A DNA stretch of 64,000 nucleotides from assembly GCF_003121705.1 (NCBI RefSeq), contig NZ_PYHR01000002.1, positions 3,100,001 through 3,164,000 on the forward strand. Reading direction: 5' to 3'. Within the stretch, counting starts at the first letter, position 1. Each line of letters begins with the position of its first letter. This stretch comes from Serinibacter arcticus (GTDB taxonomy: Bacteria; Actinomycetota; Actinomycetes; Actinomycetales; Beutenbergiaceae). Below are positions 52,090 to 63,300 of the stretch, piece after piece. A program made the position numbers and the translations under genes. The notes under the pieces were generated by a model. That model was not told the DNA's origin, did not search any database, and saw only the letters and a program-made list of their open reading frames with translations.

Positions 52090-52107
52090 CGGTTCGAGCG
52101 GGTCGGA

Positions 52108-53502
<1,395 letters not shown>

Positions 53503-53508
53503 GGGGCC

Positions 53509-53514
53509 AGCCTA
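53509..53514 (-). promoter_or_regulatory. -10 box TAGGCT, leaderless promoter of lpdA
   Basis: TAGGCT ends six bases before ATG 53502. Confidence 0.65.
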
Positions 53515-53586
53515 GTTCCGCGCGGGGGCGAGGGGTGGCGCGGGGGGACGTGGGCCGTGTCACCCGGGGATCGCCGTCACCCGGGG

Positions 53587-54093
53587 TCAGGACGGGTGCT
53601 CGCACGCGGTCCGATCGAACTCCTCGCGCGTGAGGAGGTCCCGCGGGGCCGCCAGCCCCGTGACCACCTCGCCCGGTGTCAGCCCCGCCACGATCTCGGT
53701 GTCGAGGTCGACCCGCTCGAGCTGGTCGCCCGGGCTCCACGGGAGGCTCGGCCCCAGGGCGTGCACGTAGTAGCTCTCGCCCGGCTCGAGCTCCGCCTCG
53801 ACGACGACCTCGATCGGAGCGCCGTCGCTGACCAGGTCGAGGTTCGTCTCGTGCGAGATCCGGTCCCACGCGTCGGAGCCGCGCTCCCCGGGGATCAGCC
53901 GCGTGAGCACGACGTCGTCGACCTCGCCGCCGATCGTCTCGCCGTCGCACGGCGCCAGCAGCGCCAGGACCCGACCGGCGTCGTCGACCGTCAGCCCGAC
54001 CACGCCGCCGGGGACCGCGGAGCATCCGCCCAGCGCGAGCGTCGCCGCCGCGACGAGGCCCGCCGTCGCCGTCGCCCTCGCGGTTCGCCCCAT
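53587..54093 (-). CDS. Small lipoprotein of unknown function
   Basis: 168 residues from ATG 54093. The lipobox LGGC gives lipidated Cys24. The mature part has two more cysteines (in LAPCDGET and near the end, TACEHPS), likely a disulfide, and a beta-rich composition (IEVVVEAELEPGESYYVHALG). No family is recognised. A weak CACACT -10-like hexamer lies six bases upstream. Confidence 0.65.
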   Translation of the reverse strand: MGRTARATATAGLVAAATLALGGCSAVPGGVVGLTVDDAGRVLALLAPCDGETIGGEVDDVVLTRLIPGERGSDAWDRISHETNLDLVSDGAPIEVVVEAELEPGESYYVHALGPSLPWSPGDQLERVDLDTEIVAGLTPGEVVTGLAAPRDLLTREEFDRTACEHPS

Positions 54094-54212
54094 GGACCGA
54101 GTGTGCTCCGCACGCCCGGTCACGTCCACGACTGCCGCGCGGCCTCGCGCAACCGCGAGCCCGACCCGCTCGCCCGCTGAGACGCCCGGGCGGGCCCCGC
54201 CGCCCCCCGCGC

Positions 54213-54218
54213 TACCAT
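54213..54218 (+). promoter_or_regulatory. -10 box TACCAT of the SAM-riboswitch operon
   Basis: TACCAT lies about ten bases before the riboswitch P1 stem, so the aptamer would begin at the 5' end of the mRNA. Confidence 0.55.
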
Positions 54219-54227
54219 CGATCACGA

Positions 54228-54313
54228 CCATCCAGAGCAGCTGAGAGACCTGGCTCGACGACGCTGCAGCAACCCCCCGACTCGGGTGCGGGTGCTACCG
54301 CCAGGACCGATGG
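54228..54313 (+). ncRNA. SAM riboswitch (S-box/SAM-I type) upstream of the rhodanese-metZ operon
   Basis: P1 is formed by CCATC (54228-54232) and GATGG (54309-54313). Inside are the conserved blocks CAGAGCAGCTGAGAGACC, the GACG turn, GCAGCAACC and GGTGCTACCGCCAGGACC, the order of the S-box aptamer. The downstream gene, O-succinylhomoserine sulfhydrylase, makes homocysteine for methionine, so feedback by S-adenosylmethionine fits. P1 ends just before GGAGGAG, so control is probably at translation initiation rather than by a terminator. Confidence 0.85.
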
Positions 54314-54323
54314 AGGAGCGAGC

Positions 54324-54377
54324 ATGACCGATTCCCCCCTGTCCGACTGTCGCCGCCGCGGTGGTGACCCGCGATGA
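54324..54377 (+). CDS. 17-residue upstream ORF between riboswitch and rhodanese gene
   Basis: ATG 54324 has GGAGGAG seven bases upstream, directly after P1. The peptide is MTDSPLSDCRRRGGDPR, and its stop overlaps the ATG of the rhodanese gene (ATGA), while no separate strong ribosome binding site precedes that gene. This suggests the riboswitch gates ribosome entry at the small ORF and the downstream genes are translated by coupling. The single Cys is probably incidental. Confidence 0.55.
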   Translation: MTDSPLSDCRRRGGDPR

Positions 54378-54802
54378 CGACTCCGCACCCGCACGTCCAC
54401 GGCTACGCCGGTGACCTCACGCCCCAGGAGGCGTGGACCGCCCTCGAGGGCGACGCCGACGCCGTCCTGGTCGACGTCCGCACCCCGCAGGAGTGGGCCC
54501 AGGTCGGCATCCCCGACCTCACCGAGCTCGACCGCGAGCCCGTCCTCGACCCGCTGCAGACGTTCCTCGGCCCGAACCCCGACTTCCTCGCGACCCTGAC
54601 GGCCGCCGGCCTCGAGCCCGGGGACGGCCGCACGCTCGTCTTCCTGTGCAAGTCGGGCGTCCGCTCGATCGCGGCCGCCCAGCTCGCGACGTCCGCGGGC
54701 TTCGGGCCCGCCTACAACGTCGTCGACGGCTACGAGGGCCAGTTCGGTCCCGGCTGGGCCCCGCTCGGCCTGCCCGTCGCGGCGTACGAGGGGGACCGAT
54801 GA
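54374..54802 (+). CDS. Rhodanese-like domain protein
   Basis: 142 residues. Single rhodanese domain: VLVDVRTPQEW (31-41), then the active-site loop CKSGVRS with Cys92 (persulfide carrier), and GYEGQFGP near the end. It carries or transfers sulfane sulfur. It starts within the stop of the 17-residue ORF and its own stop overlaps the start of metZ (ATGA). Position ahead of a sulfhydrylase suggests a role in sulfide delivery or detoxification in homocysteine synthesis. Confidence 0.92.
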   Translation: MTTPHPHVHGYAGDLTPQEAWTALEGDADAVLVDVRTPQEWAQVGIPDLTELDREPVLDPLQTFLGPNPDFLATLTAAGLEPGDGRTLVFLCKSGVRSIAAAQLATSAGFGPAYNVVDGYEGQFGPGWAPLGLPVAAYEGDR

Positions 54803-56028
54803 GCGACCCGCAGCCGCGCTCCAGCCTCCCCGAGGGCCTGCGCCCCGGGACGCTCGCCGTCCGCGGTGGGCAGGAGCGCACCGGCTTCCACGAGATCTCC
54901 GAGCCGCTGTTCCTCACGCAGGGCTACTCCTACCCGCGCGCGGCCGACGCCGAGGCCGCGTTCCTGGGGGAGCTCGACCGCTTCACCTACACGCGCTACT
55001 CCAACCCGACCACGTCGGCGTTCGAGGAGCGGCTGCGCCTGATCGAGGGCGCCGAGGCGTGCTTCGCGACGGCGACCGGGATGGCCGCGGTGTTCGCGTC
55101 GATGGCGTGCCTCGTCAAGGCGGGGTCGCGCATCGTGGCCGGCCGTGCGATGTTCGGCTCGACGCTCCTCGTGCTCGACGAGCTCTTCACCGGCTGGGGC
55201 ATCGAGACCGTCTACGTCGACGCGCACGACAACGCGCAGTGGGCCAAGGCCCTGGCGACGCCGGCCGACGTCGTCTTCTTCGAGACGCCGTCCAACCCGA
55301 TGCAGGACATCGTCGACGTGCCCGAGGTGAGCCGGCTGGCCCACGCCGCGGGCGCCGTCGTGATCGTCGACAACGTGTTTGCGACGCCGGTGCTCCAGCG
55401 GCCGCTCGAGCTCGGGGCGGACGTCGTCGTCTACTCGGCGACCAAGCACATCGACGGTCAGGGTCGCGTCATGGGCGGGGCGGTGCTCGGTCCGCGCGAC
55501 TACATCGTGGGGCCGCTGCAGACGTTCCTGCGCAACACGGGCCCCACGATGAGCCCGTTCAACGCGTGGACCCTGCTCAAGAGCATCGAGACCATGGACC
55601 TGCGCGTCCACCGGCAGTGCGAGTCGGCGCTCGCCGTCGCGCGCTGGCTCGAGGACCGCTCGGAGGTCACCCAGGTGCGCTACCCGTACCTCGAGTCGCA
55701 CCCGCAGCACGAGCTGGTCAAGCTGCAGCAGAGCGCCGGCGGCACGGTCGTCGCGTTCACGCTGGACGGCCCCGCGGACGATCCGGAGGGCGGCAAGCAC
55801 CGCTCCTTCGCCTTCCTCGACGCGCTGCGCCTGATCGACATCTCCAACAACCTCGGTGACGCCAAGTCGCTCGTCACGCACCCCGCGACGACGACCCACA
55901 TGAAGACCGGTTTCTCCGGCCGACAGCGCGTCGGGATCTCCGAGACGACGATCCGGCTGTCGATCGGTCTCGAGGACCCGCGCGATCTGCTCGACGACCT
56001 CGAGCGGGGGCTCGCCGCCGGGTGGTGA
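54799..56028 (+). CDS. metZ: O-succinylhomoserine (or O-acetylhomoserine) sulfhydrylase
   Basis: 409 residues from ATG 54799. PLP-dependent Cys/Met metabolism family: it replaces the acyl group of O-acylhomoserine with sulfide to give homocysteine. Motifs: YTRYSNPTTSAFEERL (64-79), GMAAVFASM (94-102), ETPSNPMQDIVD (162-173), VDNVFATP (190-197), and PLP Lys216 in YSATKHIDGQGRV. The last 20 bases are repeated once directly after the stop. The chain matches MetZ more than cystathionine gamma-synthase. SAM-controlled through the upstream riboswitch. Confidence 0.94.
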   Translation: MSDPQPRSSLPEGLRPGTLAVRGGQERTGFHEISEPLFLTQGYSYPRAADAEAAFLGELDRFTYTRYSNPTTSAFEERLRLIEGAEACFATATGMAAVFASMACLVKAGSRIVAGRAMFGSTLLVLDELFTGWGIETVYVDAHDNAQWAKALATPADVVFFETPSNPMQDIVDVPEVSRLAHAAGAVVIVDNVFATPVLQRPLELGADVVVYSATKHIDGQGRVMGGAVLGPRDYIVGPLQTFLRNTGPTMSPFNAWTLLKSIETMDLRVHRQCESALAVARWLEDRSEVTQVRYPYLESHPQHELVKLQQSAGGTVVAFTLDGPADDPEGGKHRSFAFLDALRLIDISNNLGDAKSLVTHPATTTHMKTGFSGRQRVGISETTIRLSIGLEDPRDLLDDLERGLAAGW

Positions 56029-56048
56029 GGCTCGCCGCCGGGTGGTGA
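56009..56048 (+). repeat. 20-bp tandem duplication across the metZ stop codon
   Basis: GGCTCGCCGCCGGGTGGTGA occurs at 56009-56028 and again at 56029-56048 without change. The second copy repeats the final codons and the stop but is untranslated. A recent slippage or duplication event. Confidence 0.9.
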
Positions 56049-56057
56049 GCGCGTGCG

Positions 56058-59018
56058 TCAGCGCGGGAGCAGCCCGCGCCGTCGCGCGATCGCGACGGCG
56101 TCGACCCGGTTGGCGGCGTTCAGCTTCGCGATGATGTGCGAGACGTGCACGCTCGCCGTCTTCGTCGTGATGTAGAGCCGCCGACCGACGTCGCCGTTCG
56201 AGGCGCCCTCGGCCACCAGCTCGAGCACCTCCTGCTCGCGTGCGGTGAGCGGGCCGGGGCCCGTGCGCCCGCGCGGTCGGTGCTCGCCGCCGTCGCCCCC
56301 GGTGCCCGACGGCGCGAGGCGCGCCCGGGCGGCCTCGCCCGCCACCCGCTCGGCCAGGGCCCGCGCGCCGAGCCGGTCGGCGAGCTCCTCCGCGCGGCGG
56401 CCGACGTCCAGCGTGGCGTCGTCGCGCAGGCCCGACCGCAGCCGGGCCTCGAACCCGCGGGCCAGCGCGTACGCCTGCTCGGGCACCCGGGCCGCCTCCT
56501 CCGCCAGGGCGAGCATCGCGTCCCAGCCGGCGACGTCGTCGTCGGACTCCGCGAGCACGCGCGAGCGCAGCAGCCGGCCGTAGACGCCGCGAAGCATCGG
56601 GGTGTCCGCGAGGTGGTCCGCCCGCTCGCGGAGCTCCGCGAGCGCGGCGCGGTGGGTGCCGGCCGCGACGCCGTCGGCGGGGACGGCACGACGCAGCAGC
56701 TCGGCGTGCGCGGCGGCCTCGACGGCCGCCAGGTGCAGCGCCTCGGTGGACATGCGCATCCCGTCGAGCTCCGCGCGGACCGTGACGGCGTCGCGCACGA
56801 CCTGCTCGGGGCGGCCGGAGTCGAGGTGGAGGCGCAGCTGGTCGACGTCCAGCTGGAGCTGGACGAGCACGTCGGGGACCGACCGCAGCCGCGCGAGCGC
56901 GGCGGGCGCCTCGGGGTCCTGCCGCGCCACGAGCACGGCGACGAGCTGGATCCCGAGGATGCTGGCCGTCGGCGCGGGTTCGTACATCGTGATCGTCGCG
57001 CGCTCGACGACCTCGTCCCAGCGTCCGGAGGCCATCAGGGCCCACCCCCGCAGCAGGTGCAGGTCGACGCCGTAGAAGGTCCACATCAGCCCGGTCTCGC
57101 GCGCGAGCCCGACCCCGGCGTCGGCGGCGGCCAGCGCGAGGTCGGGGGTGTCGTTCTCGAGGTGCAGGTTGGCGATGAAGCGGAGCGCGCGCAGGCGGAT
57201 GGCGGCTCCGGCCGGCCCCTCGCCGGCGCGTTCGAGCGCCTCGGCGAGCAGCCGCCCGGCGTCCTCGGTGACGGCGCCGCGCCAGGCCAGGAGCGCGCGG
57301 GAGATCATCGCGTCGGCCGCGAGGTGCTGCGCCCCGACGCGGTCGGCGACGGCGATCGCGGCCTCCAGCAATCGTCCCGACTCGGCGGGATCGAGCCACA
57401 GGATCGTGCGCGCCCACGTCGCGAGCACGCGCGCGGTCAGCGGTGACTCCGGCAGGTCGGTGACCAGGGCGCCGGCCTCGGCGGCCACCAGGCGGGCGGT
57501 GTCGCCGTCGTCGGTCGCGACGTCGATCAGGTAGTGCGCGGTGCGCTCGCGGGTCGCGGCCCGCAGCGCCGTCGCGACCGGCCCCGGCTCGGCCGCCGCG
57601 CGCTCGTCAGCCTCGGCGACGGAGGCCCGTCCGAGGGTCACGGCGCGGCGCGTCTCGCCCGCGGCGAACGCCGACGCTGCCGCCATCGTCAGCAGCTCCA
57701 GCCGGTCGGCACCCCCGCCGAGCCGGTCCAGGATCGCCAGCGCCTGCTCGAGGTGCTGCAGGCCCTCGCTCGGACCGGCGAGGTGCTCGGCCTGGCGGGC
57801 GGCGGCGACGAGCGAGCCCAGCGCCTCGGCGTCCTGGCGCGCGGCGAGCTGGTGGTGGGCGAGCTCGCCCAGGGAGCCGCCGGCGCCGCCGTCGAGCAGC
57901 GCCCCGGCGACCCGGGCGTGCAGCCGGGTGCGCTCGCCCGGCAGCAGGTCGGAGTAGACGGCCTCCTGGAGCAGCGCGTGCCGGAACGTGTAGGAGCCGG
58001 TGACGTCGTCGAGCGCCAGCAGCCCGGCCTCGCGCGCGCTGCGCAGGCCGAGGACGAGATCGTCCGGCTCGAGCCCGGCGACGGCGGCGAGCAGCGGCTC
58101 GTCGATCGTGCGACCGGCGACGGCGGCCACGCGCAGCACCTGCTGGGCCTCCTCGGGCAGCGCCGTGACCCGGTCGAGCAGGACGTCGGCGAGCCGGGTC
58201 GGGAGGCGCCCGGCGCGGGCCTCGTCGATGAGCTGCTCGGCGTAGAACGGGTTGCCGTCGCTGCGGCGCTGCAGCTCATCGGCGCGCTGCGGCGTCGGCG
58301 GCGTCCCGGTGATCGCCTCCACCAGCTCGGCGACCTCCGCGACCGAGAGCGGGGGCAGCGTGACGTGCTCGACCTGCGGGAGCCGGTTCAGCTCGGCCAG
58401 GTGGGGGCGCAGCGGGTGACGGCGGTGGAGGTCGTCGGTGCGGTAGCTCGCGACGACGGCGACGCGCGCCTCCCGCAGCGCCCGCGCCACGAAGCCCAGC
58501 AGGTCCCGGGTCGAGCGGTCGGCCCAGTGCAGGTCCTCGACCACCAGCAGCAGCGGGGTCGTCGCGGCGATCTCGACGAAGGTCTGGAGCACGGCCTCGA
58601 ACAGCAGGCCCTGCGCGAGGGAGTCGGCGGAACCCTCGCCGGAGACGAGCGTCTCGGCGAGGAGCTCGCCCGTCGTGGCGACGCCGGCCAGGTGCGGCAG
58701 GAGCGAGGCGAGCGCGGGGCGGCGGGCGACCTGCGCCTGGAGAAGCGCGGGGTCGTGGGCCTCGAGCTGCCGGAGCAGGTCGATCACCGGGAGGTACGGC
58801 AGGCCGTAGTCGCCCACCTGGACGCAGGACCCGGTGACGGCGGTCCAGCCCGTCGCCCTGGCCTCGCCGACCAGCTCCTCCAGCAGGCGGGTCTTGCCGC
58901 CGCCGGCGTCGCCACCCAGGAGGGTGAGCGTCGCGCGACCGTCGGCCGCCGTCGCGAGCGCCCCGTGGAGCTGGGCGAGCTCGGCCCTGCGGCCGACGAT
59001 CCTGCTCGCGCTCCTCAT
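56058..59018 (-). CDS. LuxR-family regulator with AAA/STAND ATPase and helical repeat region (LAL type)
   Basis: 986 residues from ATG 59018. An N-terminal ATPase begins with IVGRRAEL; Walker A is GGDAGGGKT (35-43) and Walker B is LLLVVEDLHWAD. The middle 600 residues are TPR-like helical repeats with no clear sensor. The C-terminal LuxR helix-turn-helix (about 922-982) reads LTAREQEVLELVAEGASNGDVGRRLYI, then SVHVSHIIAKLNA. Large ATPases of this type (MalT relatives) are activated by a small ligand and oligomerise. It follows the 42-residue gene at 59041 on the same strand and converges on metZ. Target genes are unknown. Confidence 0.92.
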   Translation of the reverse strand: MRSASRIVGRRAELAQLHGALATAADGRATLTLLGGDAGGGKTRLLEELVGEARATGWTAVTGSCVQVGDYGLPYLPVIDLLRQLEAHDPALLQAQVARRPALASLLPHLAGVATTGELLAETLVSGEGSADSLAQGLLFEAVLQTFVEIAATTPLLLVVEDLHWADRSTRDLLGFVARALREARVAVVASYRTDDLHRRHPLRPHLAELNRLPQVEHVTLPPLSVAEVAELVEAITGTPPTPQRADELQRRSDGNPFYAEQLIDEARAGRLPTRLADVLLDRVTALPEEAQQVLRVAAVAGRTIDEPLLAAVAGLEPDDLVLGLRSAREAGLLALDDVTGSYTFRHALLQEAVYSDLLPGERTRLHARVAGALLDGGAGGSLGELAHHQLAARQDAEALGSLVAAARQAEHLAGPSEGLQHLEQALAILDRLGGGADRLELLTMAAASAFAAGETRRAVTLGRASVAEADERAAAEPGPVATALRAATRERTAHYLIDVATDDGDTARLVAAEAGALVTDLPESPLTARVLATWARTILWLDPAESGRLLEAAIAVADRVGAQHLAADAMISRALLAWRGAVTEDAGRLLAEALERAGEGPAGAAIRLRALRFIANLHLENDTPDLALAAADAGVGLARETGLMWTFYGVDLHLLRGWALMASGRWDEVVERATITMYEPAPTASILGIQLVAVLVARQDPEAPAALARLRSVPDVLVQLQLDVDQLRLHLDSGRPEQVVRDAVTVRAELDGMRMSTEALHLAAVEAAAHAELLRRAVPADGVAAGTHRAALAELRERADHLADTPMLRGVYGRLLRSRVLAESDDDVAGWDAMLALAEEAARVPEQAYALARGFEARLRSGLRDDATLDVGRRAEELADRLGARALAERVAGEAARARLAPSGTGGDGGEHRPRGRTGPGPLTAREQEVLELVAEGASNGDVGRRLYITTKTASVHVSHIIAKLNAANRVDAVAIARRRGLLPR

Positions 59019-59040
59019 GCCTCCATCGTGGCCCACGCGG

Positions 59041-59169
59041 TCAGGACCGGCGACGGGCGCGGCGCAGCAGCGAGGGGCGGCGCGTGTGGCGTCCGGCGAG
59101 GAACGCCTGCGCCCGCTCGCCGTCGTAGTGGGTGAGGGTGTGCTCGAACTCGAACCATGACGTGTTCAT
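59041..59169 (-). CDS. 42-residue basic small protein
   Basis: ATG 59169 to stop 59041. The protein starts MNTSWFEFEHTLTHYDGERA and ends in a strongly basic tail (LLRRARRRS). It lies in the same direction as the LuxR-type gene, 22 bases ahead of it, and has a CAGGGT hexamer seven bases before its ATG. The charge split (aromatic/acidic start, basic end) and third-position GC bias support a real gene. No family is recognised. Confidence 0.55.
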   Translation of the reverse strand: MNTSWFEFEHTLTHYDGERAQAFLAGRHTRRPSLLRRARRRS

Positions 59170-59243
59170 GGCCCCGACCCTGCCCGTGAGACACGGGGCC
59201 GTCATGGGGGCGGGGCAGCGGTGCGTACCTCAGGGTTCGGGGC

Positions 59244-60179
59244 CTAGGGGACGGGGGTGGTCTGAGGTACCTCAGGCGGGATCGCGTGGAACCAGTGCTC
59301 GACCGTCTGCATGGCCCAGAACACGATGTAGAGCACGAGCAGGACGAGCTCGAGCCAGAACACGAGCGGGAACCCGCTCTGCTCGCCCGTCACCAGGAAC
59401 GTCACCACACCGGCGACCACCGCCCCCGCCATCGCGAGCGCGACGGCGTAGTACCGACGGCGGTAGTCCGCCGTCGTCGGCCCCAGCATCCCCACGGTGG
59501 GGACGGCGCGGCGGCCGTTGATGAAGACGACCACGATGAGGAGCACGAAGAACGAGATGGCGCTCGTGTAGTGCGCCCACTCGAGGAACGACGCCCGGCC
59601 GAGCAGGAACCACCCGCCGAACGCGGTCCAGACCCCGGTGGCGGCGAGGACGGCGTTGCGGGTGCGGGGACGCCACGCCTCGCCGCGCTGCCGGGCGCGC
59701 GCGAGGCGCACCCAGACGAAGGCCAGGCCGGCCGCGCCGAGCAGCAGGTAGGCGGTCACGTTGTTGGCGACGTCGGGCGCGAGCTCCGTGGGCACGCAGG
59801 CCTCGTCCGGATCGGGGCACGTGAGCGGGAGCTCCGTGCCGCCCGGGATGGTGGAGAGCGTCACCGGCGTCGGGACGAAGCCCACGAGCGGGACCAGGGC
59901 GCCGGCGACGTTGAGGAGGCCGTCCTCCCAACCGGGGCGGCCCTTGATGGCCACCAGCGCGAGCCCGACCGCCAGCAGGGAGGCGACGAAGACGCCGCGG
60001 ACGGGGGAGTAGAAGGTCGCGCTGATGGACCCGGGGATCTCGTCCACGCGGGCCACCTCCACGGCGACCGCGACCAGCAGGAGAAGTCCGGCCCCGACCA
60101 TCCCGACGCGCAGCGCGCGGTAGGTGTCGAGGGCCGAGTCGGGGGAGTCGGTCGGGCGGGGATCTATCTGTGCGGACAT
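59244..60179 (-). CDS. Integral membrane protein of unknown function, six or seven TM helices
   Basis: 311 residues from ATG 60179, with AGGGAGGACGACG upstream. Hydrophobic helices run from about 20 to 290, with the extracytoplasmic loop between the third and fourth carrying two cysteines (LTCPDPDEACVPTE), probably disulfide-bonded. The stretch GSISATFYSPVRGVFVASLLAVG and FLEWAHYTSAISFF are reminiscent of bacterial DUF998-like proteins, with an acidic-aromatic pair, but I cannot place it. Divergent from the DUF4132 gene. Confidence 0.65.
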   Translation of the reverse strand: MSAQIDPRPTDSPDSALDTYRALRVGMVGAGLLLLVAVAVEVARVDEIPGSISATFYSPVRGVFVASLLAVGLALVAIKGRPGWEDGLLNVAGALVPLVGFVPTPVTLSTIPGGTELPLTCPDPDEACVPTELAPDVANNVTAYLLLGAAGLAFVWVRLARARQRGEAWRPRTRNAVLAATGVWTAFGGWFLLGRASFLEWAHYTSAISFFVLLIVVVFINGRRAVPTVGMLGPTTADYRRRYYAVALAMAGAVVAGVVTFLVTGEQSGFPLVFWLELVLLVLYIVFWAMQTVEHWFHAIPPEVPQTTPVP

Positions 60180-60335
60180 CGTCGTCCTCCCTGTGGTGGG
60201 CCCCTGTGCTCGTGAGGGTCCCACCACGGCGGGGGCGTGTCGAGGGCCGGTCCGGGTGGGACGGATCCCCCGCGTGTCGGTCCCCCTGGATACCCTGCCC
60301 TGGACGACGACGATGCGACGGCGAGGGGCTCACCG

Positions 60336-63300
60336 GTGGGATTCCTGGACAGGTTCACAGGCGGACGGACGAAGCACCTGAGGACGTGCCTGGCGTGGCT
60401 CTCGACGCTGCCGGGGGACGTGCTGGGACGCGCGGTGCGGCACGTGCGCACGGGGTCGGACGCCGACGTCCTGTCGGACGTCGCGGCGGCCGCGCGGGCG
60501 GGGTCGCTCCAGCCCTACGCCTACCGCCGGGCCGTCGCGCCCCTGATCGACAGCGACGAGATCGACGCGGGTGGGATCGTCAGGCTCGCTCGGCTCTGGG
60601 ACGCCGCCGGGGTGCTCCCCACCGTCGCGCCGCGGCGGTCGACTTCGACCGGCGTCCCGGTCCCGGAGATCGTGGCACGGGGCGCGGACCTGCTCGGCGA
60701 CGTCGGTCAGGTCCTCCGGGCCGGCGGTCGCCGCGCCGTGGGGCTGCCCCTGCTGCTCGCGGCGCTCGAGTCCGACGGGTACGACCGGGAGACGGCGCTC
60801 GCGGCCGCGCTGACGTTCGATCTCCGGCAGTCGAGCCTGAGCGGCTACCAGCGACTGCCGCTCGAGGGCGCCGAGACCCTCATGCGCGACTCGCCTGCGG
60901 TCGTCGTCGCGGCGCTCGGGGCGACCGATCCCGAGGTCAGGACCGCAGCGCTCGACCGCCTCACCCTCGCGCCCGAGGCGATCGGCACCCACCTCGAGCG
61001 GGTGCTGGAGCTGACGCGGGACTCCTCCCGTCGGGTCCGTCAGGCGACGCTGAACGTCCTCGACCGCCTGCCCGAGGACCAGCGCCGGTCCGCGCTGGAG
61101 CGCGCGCACGCCGAGGCGCCCGCCGCGATCGCCCGCACCCTCGCCCCGCGACTCGAGCAGGCCTCCGCGGGACCGGGCGCCGCAGGCGACGTCGACGTCG
61201 TCCCGCCGCCGTGGGAGCCGCTGCCGGCCACGCCGGTGGGCCCCGACGTCGTCGAGCACCTCGAGCGGGCCGTCGCGAGGCAGCGGTCCCAGCTCGCGGC
61301 GTCGCTGCAGAGCACTCCGCAGTCGACCTACGTCAAGGACCGGCTCCGCGAGCTGGAGCGCCTCGACCGCGCAGCCCTCGACGCGATCGCCGCCGACCTC
61401 GGTCGCACGGGCCCGGTGGACGTCCGGCACGTCTCCGGCGCGCCGATCCACACCCTGATGTACGCCATCGGCAGCGCGCCGGGAGTCACGCTGCGCCACG
61501 TGCTCCGGCTGGCGTCCCTGGGCAGGAACGTGCACCCGTTCCACTTCGCGACGCAGCAGCACCCGGTCGACGTGGACCTGCGGGCGGCCGCAGCGGCGAC
61601 GGAGGAGGCGCTCGGCGACCGCGCGACACCCCCGGGCGAGCACGTCCGGGTGCAGAACGGCCGACCCACGAGCGTCGCCGACCAGATCAGGTCGCGCGTG
61701 CTGACGACCTGGAACCCAATCGTGATCGCGCCGGAGCACCTGTGGCCGTACTTCGCCGAGCGGCTCGAGCTGCTCGAGGAGGGGTTGGGGCTGCGTCCCA
61801 CGGCCGGCGGCCGCACCTCCTCCTCGCCCAGCCCGGGCCCGACGCTCGACGTGCTGGAGGCCTTCCCGCGCGTGCCGCAGCGCTTCGTCGCCCGACTGAC
61901 CGAGCTCGCCCTGGGTGACGGACGCTCGCACCGGACGCAGGCCCAGGACCTGCTCTCGCGTCAGGGCGGGCTGGCGATCGCCGTCGACGGCCTCACCGCG
62001 AGCGCGGCCGAGATCCGCGCGACGGCGGCGCGCTGGCTCGCGCGGATCGTCGCGGACGCAGCCCCCGAGCAGCGCGACGCCGTGCGCGAGGACGTGGTCG
62101 AAACGCTGTCCGCCGCGCTCGGGACCGAGCGTCGCGAGGTCGTGCAGGCGGCGATCCTCGGCTCGCTGCGCACGATCGGCGTCGACATCTCCGCGCACCT
62201 CTCGCCGGCCGCGCTCGGTGCCGCGGCGACCGCCGGACTGAAGAAGAAGGCGCCCGCGGGCATGGCCTGGGTGCCGCTGGACCAGCTGCCGGCCGCACGC
62301 TGGGCCGACGGCTCCGACGTCGATCCCGCGATCCTGCGGTGGTGGGCCGTGCTCGCCGTCAAGCTCAAGGACCCGACCGGCGAGGGCCTCATCCCGCTGT
62401 ACGTCTCGCTGCTGGACGTCCCGAGCCGGCAGGCGCTGGGCTCGTTCGTGCTCGGGGCCTGGATCGCGCACGACCTCACGCGCATGACCGAGGACGACGT
62501 CCGCGCCGCGGCGACCGCGGAGGGTCCGGCCCGCCTCGCCCAGTACCAGCGGTGGGCCCAGCACGGCGGTCAGCACGCGCAGCGCTGGGGAACCCTCACG
62601 CTGGCCGACGCGGAGAGCGAGATCGCCGAGGGGTTGCGCGGCACGTTCCTGGGCTCCGCGATCAAGGAGAAGGGCCTGCTGGCACTCGCCTCCGGCGCGC
62701 CCGGGCACGAGCTCACCGAGGCGATCACCCGGTACGCCAAGCGGCACCCCGAGCGGCGCTCGCAGATCGAGACCCTGGTGGTCGCGGCGTCGGTCAACGA
62801 CGACCCGGCGGCGCTGCAGGCGGTCATCTCTGTCGCACGCAGCTTCAAGCAGCGCACGGTGCGCGAGCGCGCGGGCGAGCTCGTCGAGCAGATCGCGCAG
62901 CAGCGGGGCTGGAGTCCCGAGGAGCTGGCCGACCGCACGATCCCGACGGCGGGCTTCCCGAGCGCCGCGGAGCTCGCGGCCGAGCGTGACGGGGAGGGTG
63001 ACGGCGGCGCGGCCTCGAGCGGCGTCGCGACCCTGGACTACGGGTCCCGTCAGTTCACGATGCGGATCGGTGACGACCTCGCGCTGGCGCTGTTCTCGGG
63101 GGAGGGCAAGCCGCTCAAGACCCTGCCGAAACCGGGCGTGAAGGACGACGCCGAGCTCGCCAAGGCCGCCCGCTCCGCCTTCTCCTCCGCGAAGAAGGAG
63201 CTGGTCCAGGTCGTCGACCTGCAGTCGGCGCGACTGCAGGAGGCGATGGCGCTCGGACGCACCTGGGACGCTGCGACCTGGCGCACCGCCTTCCTCGAGC

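Noticed and set aside
59225-59275. Repeated GTACCTCAG/CTGAGGTAC elements as a terminator
   Set aside because: The stem would start inside the last codons of the membrane protein gene and has a 28-base loop; the palindrome can be explained by coding sequence.
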